Below are positions 18,192 to 25,688 of a DNA stretch of 64,000 nt, piece after piece. A program made the translations under genes and the position numbers. The DNA is from Terrisporobacter mayombei (GTDB lineage: Bacteria; Bacillota; Clostridia; Peptostreptococcales; Peptostreptococcaceae): NCBI RefSeq assembly GCF_020748465.1, contig NZ_JAHZMP010000002.1, positions 496,001 to 560,000 on the forward strand, read 5' to 3'. Below the pieces are notes generated by a model that saw only the letters and a program-made list of their open reading frames with translations, was not told where the DNA came from and did not search any database. Each line of letters starts with the position of its first letter. The stretch's first letter is position 1.

Positions 18192-19103
18192 ATGAAAGAC
18201 AGCTATTCAAGAGAAATAAACTATCTTAGAATTTCTCTTACAGATAAATGTAATTTAAGGTGTGTTTATTGTAAGGAGGAAGAAGATACAGTTGAAGAAG
18301 AATATGTTAATAATATACTAAGTTTCGAGGATTATAAGTTTATAATAAAAAACTTTAAAGAGCTCGGTGTAAATAAAATAAAATTTGTAGGAGGAGAGCC
18401 TCTTTTATATCCTTATTTAAAGGATTTAATTTATTTTGCTAAACATGAGTGTAATATAGATGATATTTCTATTACAACAAATGGTCAACATTTCAGTGAA
18501 AAAGCATTGGAATTGAAAAATAGCGGTCTTGATAGGGTAAATTTAAGTATTGATTCTCTAAAAGAATATAAGTATAATGCCGTAACTAGAGGAGGCAGTT
18601 TAACAGAAGTGTTAAATGCTCTAAATACATGTATAAGACTTAAATTGCCAGTTAAAATTAATTGTGTACTTATAGATGAATTTAATACAGATGAAGTATA
18701 TGACTTTATTAGACTGACAAAATACAATAATGTGGATGTTAGGTTTGTAGAACTTACACCATGGGGTAGCAGTAAAAGACTTTATGATTCAAGTTATGTT
18801 AATACAAAAGAATTAATGGAAAATCTTGAAGATATTAATATATCCAGCTTTGAGGAAGATCGTAACGTAAAATATTATAATATGGAAAAGTCAAAAGGAC
18901 GAGTAGGAATTATTTCACCAATTAGTGATTGTTTTTGTGAAAAGTGCAACAAAATGATCATTACTAACGATGGATTTGTAAGGCTTTGTCTTTATGCAGA
19001 TGAAGAAATTGATTTAACAGATTTTTTACATAAACCAATCATGTTTAAAGAGGTAATAAAAGACGTACTTAAAGAAAAACCAAGAAATCATACATTAGCT
19101 TAA
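18192..19103 (+). CDS. MoaA-like radical SAM protein
   Basis: A 303-residue radical SAM enzyme closest in layout to GTP 3',8-cyclase of molybdopterin synthesis. The SAM cluster motif is CNLRCVYC (Cys20, Cys24, Cys27), GGEPLLYP follows, and a second MoaA-type cluster motif CxxC-x13-C lies at Cys249, Cys252 and Cys266. MoaA enzymes end in a conserved Gly-Gly needed for catalysis; this protein ends in NHTLA and lacks it, and it is about 30 residues short. No other moa or mob gene is in the window. Either it is a functional variant or it makes another product. The start ATG is preceded by AAAGAGGG. Confidence 0.75.
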   Translation: MKDSYSREINYLRISLTDKCNLRCVYCKEEEDTVEEEYVNNILSFEDYKFIIKNFKELGVNKIKFVGGEPLLYPYLKDLIYFAKHECNIDDISITTNGQHFSEKALELKNSGLDRVNLSIDSLKEYKYNAVTRGGSLTEVLNALNTCIRLKLPVKINCVLIDEFNTDEVYDFIRLTKYNNVDVRFVELTPWGSSKRLYDSSYVNTKELMENLEDINISSFEEDRNVKYYNMEKSKGRVGIISPISDCFCEKCNKMIITNDGFVRLCLYADEEIDLTDFLHKPIMFKEVIKDVLKEKPRNHTLA

Positions 19104-19143
19104 TATTTACTAGGGGATGCAAATATTGCAATGAAAAACTCAA

Positions 19144-19198
19144 TATAAAAATAGCTAGATTATTATTTCAAATAAAGTGAATCTAGCTATTTTTATAT
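19144..19198. terminator. Bidirectional terminator
   Basis: TATAAAAATAGCTAGATT pairs with AATCTAGCTATTTTTATA around an 18-base loop, between convergent genes. Confidence 0.85.
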
Positions 19199-19206
19199 AC
19201 ATTTAT

Positions 19207-19398
19207 TTATTCATAAGATATGGTAAAATTAAGTTTGTTCCAATTTTTTAAATAATAATTATAAACTTGATGAATTAATGGTTCATAGTCAAAAAATACT
19301 TTACTTGTTTCAATTTTTTCTTCTGAAATGCGTTTGTATTCTCCTACCCAATAAGGCTCTTGAAAGTAAACAGTCAAATCTGCACATACTTCCTTCAT
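19207..19398 (-). CDS. Short YjdF/DUF2992-like protein, 63 aa
   Basis: The sequence DLTVYFQEPYWVGEYKRI followed by a FFDYEPLIHQVYNYYLK helix closely resembles the N-terminal domain of YjdF (DUF2992) proteins. Normal members run to about 130-145 residues with a Lys/Arg-rich C-terminal half; this one ends soon after the N-terminal domain and is followed by a terminator. A perfect AGGAGG box lies 7 bases before the ATG, so it appears to be expressed. It could be a natural short form or a truncated relic. I saw no yjdF riboswitch in the short upstream gap. Confidence 0.6.
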   Translation of the reverse strand: MKEVCADLTVYFQEPYWVGEYKRISEEKIETSKVFFDYEPLIHQVYNYYLKNWNKLNFTISYE

Positions 19399-19488
19399 TC
19401 ACATACCTCCTAAAGTTTATCAATTGATTTATATATAAATATTCATTATTTGATTTGACTATGACAAAAGGAGAGAATTTTCAGAAAA

Positions 19489-19680
19489 CTATATGAACTT
19501 ACAGCATACAATATATTCTTCATCATTACCATTATTATTGATTACAATTAAATACTCTTTATAATGGGCATTATGTGGTCTCAAAAATTCACAAGACTTA
19601 ACTAAATCATGATCTTCCAAATATAATAACTCATTATCTTTTAAAAACTTTCGATTTATAAGTGCCATTATTTCTTCCAT
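19489..19680 (-). CDS. Hypothetical protein, 63 aa
   Basis: A short minus-strand gene starting at the ATG at 19680, 6-7 bases after AGGAGGTGG; the frame extends further upstream but over that box. The product (MEEIMALINRKFLKDN through EEYIVCCKFI) is soluble, slightly acidic and ends with a Cys pair. It lies upstream of the YjdF-like gene on the same strand and may share its transcript. I do not recognise the family. Confidence 0.6.
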   Translation of the reverse strand: MEEIMALINRKFLKDNELLYLEDHDLVKSCEFLRPHNAHYKEYLIVINNNGNDEEYIVCCKFI

Positions 19681-19854
19681 AAAACCACCTCCTAAAAAAT
19701 AGATACCCAATATTCTATTAATTTAATAATATAAGATTAAACTTAATTAAAGAAATTAATAGGAATGTAGAAGGAAGAAATAGCAGTAAAATAATATAAT
19801 AATTTCATTTCAACTGTAAAAAATAACGATATGTTTAAAATATTGATATATAAT

Positions 19855-19893
19855 TTAACATTATCTTAACAATTATTTAACCTTCTCTTAACC
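19855..19893 (+). promoter_or_regulatory. Pho-box-like array: four TTAAC(A/C) repeats at 11-base spacing
   Basis: TTAACA, TTAACA, TTAACC and TTAACC begin at 19855, 19866, 19877 and 19888, each separated by five bases. This is the layout of PhoP-binding sites in Bacillus and related Firmicutes (6-bp repeats, 5-bp spacers, about one DNA turn). The array lies about 160 bases before a Na/Pi cotransporter gene, which makes phosphate-starvation control a natural reading. The rest of the 370-base gap (19681-20050) is AT-rich, with three looser TTAAA repeats at about 19938-19977 and no gene. Confidence 0.7.
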
Positions 19894-20050
19894 AAATAAG
19901 TCAAAAAATGTATTATTATTTCATAGGAACTTAAATGTTTATTAAATATTTGTTAAATGGCAAAGATAATTGTTAAATATGTATGACTAGATAAAATTGT
20001 ACATAAAACCAGATAATAATCACTAGATATAACTTAAGGAGGAAAGAATT

Positions 20051-21658
20051 TTGGAAATAGCAATAAGTCTATTAGGTGGCCTAGGTCTATTCTTATATGG
20101 AATGAACTTGATGGCAGAAGGTCTACAAAAAGCAGCAGGAGAAAAACTAAAAAAAATAGTTGAAAAGTTAACTAGCAACGTGGTTATGGGTGTTCTAGTA
20201 GGAACAGTAGTAACAGGAATTATACAAAGTTCATCAGCGTCAACAGTTATGGTTGTTGGTTTTGTTAATGCTGGTATTATGACTTTAAGCCAAGCAATAG
20301 GTGTAATAATGGGGGCAAATATAGGAACAACTGTTACAGCTCAATTAGTATCATTTAACTTAGAATCAATCGCACCAATTGCTCTTGGAGTAGGTATAAT
20401 ACTATACTTATTTAGTAAAAAGCAAAAAACTAAAGAATTAGCAACAATACTTTTAGGATTTGGTATTTTATTTACAGGTATGGAATTTATGAAAGATGCT
20501 GTTAAACCTTTAGCTGAATACCAAGGTTTTAGAGATGCATTCATTTACTTTGGAAAACATCCAGTTCTAGGAATTCTTGCAGGATTTGCAATAACAGGTA
20601 TAATACAAAGTTCTTCAGCGTCTATGGGTATGCTTATAGCTCTAGCATCACAAGGTTTAATACCACTTAGTGCAGCCCTTCCAATACTATATGGAGATAA
20701 TATAGGAACTTGTGTTACTTCATTATTATCAAGTATAGGTGCATCTAGAAATGCTAAACGTGCTGCAACAATGCACTTAACCTTTAACGTAATAGGAACA
20801 ATAATATTTATGCTAGTATTAGGTAAACCAATAAGTATGATTGTTCAGTACTTAGATCCAAACGATGCAGCTAGACAAATAGCAAATGCTCATACTATAT
20901 TCAACGTAGTAAATGTACTAATTTTATTACCATTTTCAAAATATATAGTAAAAATAGTATTAAAACTTATGCCAATAACTGAAGAAGAAAGTGAAGCATC
21001 AGTTAAAACTAAATACTTAGATGAAAGAATACTTCAAACTCCATCTATAGCTCTTGGAAATACAGTAAAAGAAGTTTTAAGAATGGGTGAAAAAGCAAAT
21101 TATGCATTAGAATCTTCTATAGATTCTTTATTAAATAAATCAACAGAGTCTGTTCAAAAAACAGAAAAACATGAAGAAACTGTAAACATATTACAAAAAG
21201 AAATATTAAGTTATTTATTAAAACTGTCGAAGTCATCATTAAGTGATGATGAAAGAAGTAAAGTTGACTTATTATTCAACACAGTTAATGATATTGAAAG
21301 AGTATCTGACCATGCTGAAAATATATCTGAATTATCTAAGATAGCAATAGATAAAGACTTAGAATTCTCTAAAAATGCTATTGAAGAAATGACTAACATA
21401 TACACTAAAGCTCAAGAAAACTTCAAAGCTTCATTAAATTGCTTAGCAGAAAATAATAAAAGCGGTGTAGCTGAAATTTATAAAGTAGAAGACGAAGTAG
21501 ATGCTCTTAATAAACTTTATAAGAAAACTCATATGGAAAGATTAAATGAAGGAAAATGTACAATTGATTCTGGAGTACTATTCTTAGATTTATTAACAAA
21601 TTTAGAAAGAGTATCAGATCATGCATGTAATATAGCTAATCAAGTTGAAGCAAACTAA
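20051..21658 (+). CDS. Na+/phosphate cotransporter with C-terminal PhoU domain
   Basis: A 535-residue membrane protein of the NptA/PNaS family that takes up phosphate with sodium. Two inverted transport repeats each carry the hallmark GIIQSSSAS motif, near residues 57 and 183. The last 200 residues are soluble and helical, with PhoU-like signatures repeated twice (ERVSDHAENISELS and ERVSDHACNIANQV). The start is a TTG about 9 bases after AAGGAGG. The Pho-box-like array upstream suggests induction by low phosphate. Confidence 0.92.
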   Translation: MEIAISLLGGLGLFLYGMNLMAEGLQKAAGEKLKKIVEKLTSNVVMGVLVGTVVTGIIQSSSASTVMVVGFVNAGIMTLSQAIGVIMGANIGTTVTAQLVSFNLESIAPIALGVGIILYLFSKKQKTKELATILLGFGILFTGMEFMKDAVKPLAEYQGFRDAFIYFGKHPVLGILAGFAITGIIQSSSASMGMLIALASQGLIPLSAALPILYGDNIGTCVTSLLSSIGASRNAKRAATMHLTFNVIGTIIFMLVLGKPISMIVQYLDPNDAARQIANAHTIFNVVNVLILLPFSKYIVKIVLKLMPITEEESEASVKTKYLDERILQTPSIALGNTVKEVLRMGEKANYALESSIDSLLNKSTESVQKTEKHEETVNILQKEILSYLLKLSKSSLSDDERSKVDLLFNTVNDIERVSDHAENISELSKIAIDKDLEFSKNAIEEMTNIYTKAQENFKASLNCLAENNKSGVAEIYKVEDEVDALNKLYKKTHMERLNEGKCTIDSGVLFLDLLTNLERVSDHACNIANQVEAN

Positions 21659-21659
21659 A

Positions 21660-21690
21660 AAAAGTTGTCTCTTAGGAGACAACTTTTTTA
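21660..21690 (+). terminator. Intrinsic terminator
   Basis: AAAAGTTGTCTC pairs with GAGACAACTTTT around TTAG and runs into T residues. Confidence 0.9.
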
Positions 21691-21704
21691 TTTACACAAT
21701 TAAT

Positions 21705-21977
21705 TTATTGAATTTTAATTTTTATTAAATCACCATTATATCTTTCTAAATTAACAACTTCTCCTGTTAGGTTGTAATTAAAAGAGTCCAAAAGAGATTT
21801 TATCATTTTCTGAGTATCGACTATTTCCTCTTCAAATATAAAAAAATCCAAAGCATTGTTCTTTATTAGTTTTTTTACAAATTCCACAGGCAAATTTAGT
21901 TTAACTTTATCACCTGTATGAGAATTTATATTTATGATAACTAATCTATCATTATAGTTTTTTATGGTAGATGCCAT
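21705..21977 (-). CDS. Small hypothetical protein, SHOCT-like C-terminal pattern, 90 aa
   Basis: A 90-residue soluble protein with a perfect AAAGGAGG box before the ATG. The pattern VIININSHTGDKVKLNLPVEF, then an acidic helix, then a final GEVVNLERYNGDLIKIKI strand pair resembles the C-terminal beta domain of YvlB/SHOCT-like proteins. The similarity is only by eye. It is convergent to the phosphate transporter. The function is unknown. Confidence 0.6.
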   Translation of the reverse strand: MASTIKNYNDRLVIININSHTGDKVKLNLPVEFVKKLIKNNALDFFIFEEEIVDTQKMIKSLLDSFNYNLTGEVVNLERYNGDLIKIKIQ

Positions 21978-22126
21978 GTTTATCCTCCTTTATCTAGAAA
22001 AGATTTATCTATTTATTAATTTATATTCATAGACTTACTGATTTTATAACAAAATATAACTACTTAAAAAATAAATAAAAGTGTGCTAGAATTAATTGTT
22101 AACATTTTTTAAAGGAGTGTGAGTTA

Positions 22127-22867
22127 GTGTTAAATTATATTAAATTTGCATTATTTCAAATTATCGGATTCATATTATCTATACCAGAGTTATTAAAATT
22201 AAAGTACAATGAAAAAAAATACAGTGGCATTGAAAAATTTAGATTTGTAAAGAACCACGCAAAGAGATCGCTTGATTTAGTAAAAATAAAAATAAAAATT
22301 ATAGGTAAAGAAAAAGTGCCTAAAGAAGAGGTTTTATTTGTATCAAATCATGCCAGTATGCTAGATAGTTATATTTTAGTTTCTAGTATAGCAAAACCAG
22401 TGGGTGTTATAATAGCTGATGTACCTACATGGAGACATATACCAATTGTTAGTCATTGGCTAAACTTAATGAAGTGTGTTTTCATAAATAGAGAAAGTAA
22501 TAGAGAAGGTATGAAAAGTATAATTAAAGCCTCAGAAAATATAAAGAGTGGGCACAGCATGGCAGTATTTCCTGAAGGAGATTTAACTTGGGTAAAAGAT
22601 CCTAATGCTTTAGTTTCTGATTTTAAGGCTGGGTCTTTAAAAATTGCATATAAGGCAAAATGCCCTATAGTTCCCATGGTAATAAAAAACTCTAGAAGTA
22701 CATATGAAGGCTATGAGCCAGTTGGAAAAATACACTCAGGAAGTGTGGAAGTTGAGTACTTAGACCCTATATATGATCATATTGAAAATCCAAGGATTAA
22801 AACAGTAGTACTTGCAGAAATAATAAAAGAAAAAATGATTGCTGCTATGGAAAAGAAGATAAATTAA
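22127..22867 (+). CDS. plsC: 1-acyl-sn-glycerol-3-phosphate acyltransferase family (PlsC-like)
   Basis: A 246-residue membrane-associated acyltransferase. The catalytic NHxxxxD motif is present as NHASMLD (about residue 73), and the substrate-binding FPEG motif as FPEGDL near residue 147. A hydrophobic N-terminal segment would sit at the membrane. The enzyme adds an acyl chain to lysophosphatidate during phospholipid synthesis. It starts at a GTG 9 bases after AAGGAG. The usual Thr-Arg after FPEG is replaced by Asp-Leu, so acceptor choice may differ. Confidence 0.85.
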   Translation: MLNYIKFALFQIIGFILSIPELLKLKYNEKKYSGIEKFRFVKNHAKRSLDLVKIKIKIIGKEKVPKEEVLFVSNHASMLDSYILVSSIAKPVGVIIADVPTWRHIPIVSHWLNLMKCVFINRESNREGMKSIIKASENIKSGHSMAVFPEGDLTWVKDPNALVSDFKAGSLKIAYKAKCPIVPMVIKNSRSTYEGYEPVGKIHSGSVEVEYLDPIYDHIENPRIKTVVLAEIIKEKMIAAMEKKIN

Positions 22868-22896
22868 AAAAAGAGAGGGTAACCTCTCTTTTTTAT
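22868..22896. terminator. Terminator between plsC and the DUF1540 gene
   Basis: AAAAAGAGAGG pairs with CCTCTCTTTTT around GTAA; A and T runs flank both sides. Confidence 0.9.
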
Positions 22897-22899
22897 ATA

Positions 22900-23208
22900 C
22901 TAATGCTTAAGCCTAAATGTATCACAAACTGCATTTTTCATATTAATAAGAACATGATTTGCATTGCAAGCACCTTGAATATTATATGTACAGTTTTTGG
23001 CACTACAAGAAATGTTTTGAGTATTAGTTTGAGCACTATCACTTACACTACTTGTAAAATTAGCCTCTGCTTTATTTATGAAACTTTCACAGTAAGTTTC
23101 TGGAGTAACAGTGGCTTCAAAGCCTTCTACTTTTATATGTGAAGCATAACAATAACCAGTTTTATTATAAGCACAATTTGAAACAAGGCAATTTAAATTG
23201 CTATTCAT
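22900..23208 (-). CDS. Protein with two DUF1540 domains
   Basis: A 102-residue protein with two copies of a small Cys-rich domain. Copy 1 (about residues 6-42) reads CLVSNCAYNKTGYCYASHI followed by a final Cys; copy 2 (about 67-97) reads CSAKNCTYNIQGACNANHV followed by a final Cys. Each has four cysteines in the DUF1540 pattern, probably binding a metal. Such proteins are common in spore-forming clostridia, with no established role. An AAGGAGG box supports the ATG. Confidence 0.85.
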   Translation of the reverse strand: MNSNLNCLVSNCAYNKTGYCYASHIKVEGFEATVTPETYCESFINKAEANFTSSVSDSAQTNTQNISCSAKNCTYNIQGACNANHVLINMKNAVCDTFRLKH

Positions 23209-23369
23209 AATGTACCTCCTTCATAATATTTACTTTACTATTATTATTATGATATTTTTTATAAATTTAATACAAATATGATAATTTAAGATATTTTATA
23301 ATTAAAATAAAGTTAATTACAAAAAGAATTAACTAAATAGTATAATAAGATTCCTTCAGAAAATTTTGC

Positions 23370-24572
23370 CTATGTAAGAATATTAATAAAAAATAAAATA
23401 CATGGAATACTAAAAATGTCCAGTAAGAAAGCTGCAACTAATGGAACTACTAAGTAGGCACTTTGACTATAGCCATATTTGTTTGTTACTGAACCCATAT
23501 TAGCAAGGGCATTAGGCGTTGCTCCAAGGCCGTGACCTAACATACCACTTATCATTACTGCAGCATCGTAATCTTTTCCAAGTGCCCTAAAAGCAAGTGT
23601 AGTAGTAAATATAACAATAAATATTACTTGGCAAATTACTATAAAAACAATAGGACCAAATAAACTAGATAAACTAAAAAAGTCAATACTCATAAGAGCC
23701 ATAGTCAAAAACATTCCAAGGGATAAATCTTGTAGAAAATTTAGTAGTTTAAAATCCATTATCATAATTTTAGCTTTATCATTAAAATTTCTAAATAATA
23801 CTGCAATAAAAATACATCCAACAATACTTGGTACCACTATATGAAAATATACATTAACAATGTTTGCTAAAGCACTACCAACACTCATGGAAACCAAAAC
23901 AATTAAAATTTGTTCAAAGAACAAAGTGTCATTAATATTTAAAATAGAAGTATTACTTTTTAAAATAGAAGATTTATTTTTTTTATGTATATTTGAAGAC
24001 TTTAAATGATATTTTTCAATTAAAATCTTGGCAACAGGACCTCCAATTATTCCACCCATAATTAGACCTAAAGTAGCAGAGGCAAATCCTACACTACAAG
24101 CATTAGAAACACCTAAAGATTCTAAAGTCCTTCCAAAAGCTAAAGAATAACCATGTCCACCTTCCATGGATACACTGCCACACATTAAACCTAAAAGGGG
24201 ATTTATATCTAAAAGCTTTGATGAAATAATGGTTATTATATTTTGAGAAAATCCTAAAAGGGCACATAATAGCCAATAAATAATTAATACTTTTCCTCCT
24301 TTTTTTAGTAGCTTAAAACTCACATTTAATCCTACTATTGTGAAGAAAAATGACATGAAATATGGCATAAGAAGAGTATTCATGGATACATTTACTAACT
24401 TAAAATATTCTAATATAAAAACGAATAATGAAAATGTGAGACCACCTACAACGGGAGATGGAATACATAATTTATTAAGTATGTAGATTTTATTAGTAAG
24501 AAAATTACCAAATAAATATAAGACCATGGATAGTATTAAAGTACCTACTATATTTAAATCCAGGTTATACAT
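23370..24572 (-). CDS. gltS: Sodium/glutamate symporter GltS
   Basis: A 400-residue integral membrane protein with about ten helices in two halves. Family-specific segments are SVSMEGGHGYSLAFG and SGMLGHGLGATPNALANM, the re-entrant loops that bind Na+ and glutamate. An AraC-type regulator is encoded just upstream on the same strand. GltS imports glutamate driven by the sodium gradient. Confidence 0.92.
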   Translation of the reverse strand: MYNLDLNIVGTLILSMVLYLFGNFLTNKIYILNKLCIPSPVVGGLTFSLFVFILEYFKLVNVSMNTLLMPYFMSFFFTIVGLNVSFKLLKKGGKVLIIYWLLCALLGFSQNIITIISSKLLDINPLLGLMCGSVSMEGGHGYSLAFGRTLESLGVSNACSVGFASATLGLIMGGIIGGPVAKILIEKYHLKSSNIHKKNKSSILKSNTSILNINDTLFFEQILIVLVSMSVGSALANIVNVYFHIVVPSIVGCIFIAVLFRNFNDKAKIMIMDFKLLNFLQDLSLGMFLTMALMSIDFFSLSSLFGPIVFIVICQVIFIVIFTTTLAFRALGKDYDAAVMISGMLGHGLGATPNALANMGSVTNKYGYSQSAYLVVPLVAAFLLDIFSIPCILFFINILT

Positions 24573-24601
24573 CTTTTCACCTACCTTTACATATGAAATT
24601 A

Positions 24602-24633
24602 TTTAAAGACGCTGATAAATCAACGTCTTTAAA
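24602..24633 (-). repeat. Inverted repeat between araC-type gene and gltS
   Basis: TTTAAAGACG and CGTCTTTAAA form a hairpin, with a short TGA/TCA inner pair. The T run on the minus strand is weak, so this may be a leaky terminator, an mRNA-processing hairpin or an operator for gltS. Confidence 0.5.
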
Positions 24634-24687
24634 TTTAAATAATATAATTAAAAGGAAATATTTATAGATTATATTCTAAAGAGAATA

Positions 24688-25410
24688 CTAATATACTTGA
24701 TTTTTAATAGAAACAATTTCTTTTCTATAAGCTGATGGAGTTTGATTTGTTATTTTTTTAAAGACGATTGTATAATAGTTTTGATTATTAAAACCAACTT
24801 CCAAAGCAACGTCTAATAAAGATAGTTTAGGATCTTCTAGTAACTTTTTACTCTTTTCAACTCTGAAATAATTTAAAAAGTTAGAAAATGTTTGACTAGT
24901 TGATTTTTTGAATAAGTTGCAAAAATATGATTTATTTATATTTAATTTTTCACATAAATCATCTATGGATATATCTTCGTTGTAATACTTATGTATATGA
25001 TGTATTGCCTTTCTAACATATATATTATAAGAACGACTGTTAACGTCATAAATAAGATTATTTTCAATTATTTTACATAGTACATACTCTATATATTCAA
25101 AACAAGTAGCTGGTTTATAACAAACTAACTTATTAGAACTATTTGTTGATATGGGACCTAGGATGAAAATAACATTACAAGCATCTGTAATAATATAGTG
25201 AATATCGTTATCAATAGATAGAGTATAAATATCTTTGTTACTATTCATTTCATTTAATATAAAGTCATTTATTTTATTCTTTGGATATAATTCATCTAAA
25301 TAATTGTTGTATCCATATTTATAAATTTCATCATATTCTTTAGATATTGCTTTAATTGGAATATTACAGCAATTATAAAATGTTTCTGAGATATAATTTA
25401 TATTTAACAT
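24688..25410 (-). CDS. AraC-family transcriptional regulator
   Basis: A 240-residue regulator. The C-terminal 100 residues hold the double helix-turn-helix of the AraC family: INKSYFCNLFKKSTSQTF is the first recognition region and ALEVGFNNQNYYTIVFKKIT the second. The N-terminal 130 residues are an uncharacterised sensor domain containing few cysteines. It lies 115 bases upstream of gltS on the same strand, so it probably controls that gene. An AAGGAG box supports the start. Confidence 0.82.
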   Translation of the reverse strand: MLNINYISETFYNCCNIPIKAISKEYDEIYKYGYNNYLDELYPKNKINDFILNEMNSNKDIYTLSIDNDIHYIITDACNVIFILGPISTNSSNKLVCYKPATCFEYIEYVLCKIIENNLIYDVNSRSYNIYVRKAIHHIHKYYNEDISIDDLCEKLNINKSYFCNLFKKSTSQTFSNFLNYFRVEKSKKLLEDPKLSLLDVALEVGFNNQNYYTIVFKKITNQTPSAYRKEIVSIKNQVY

Positions 25411-25688
25411 CTTATTTTACTCCTTAATTTCTAGTATAAATTTAATGCCAATATATTAATAAGTAAAAAATACGGACATAATAGAATGTTGTTATCAATT
25501 ATAATTAATTTACAAATGAGAATAACTATCATATATAATATTAAATAAAAATAGTAAATTTGTCAATGGAAATAGGTTATAAAAGACGAAGTAAATATAC
25601 CATACATTTTTTATCTGTAATCTATTTTACTAATACTAATGCAATATGATAAGATAAGTTTATATATTATGACAAAATGAGGTGTAAG

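Noticed and set aside
19399-19488. yjdF riboswitch before the short YjdF-like gene
   Set aside because: The gap is only about 90 bases and shows no recognisable conserved structure, only an ordinary RBS.
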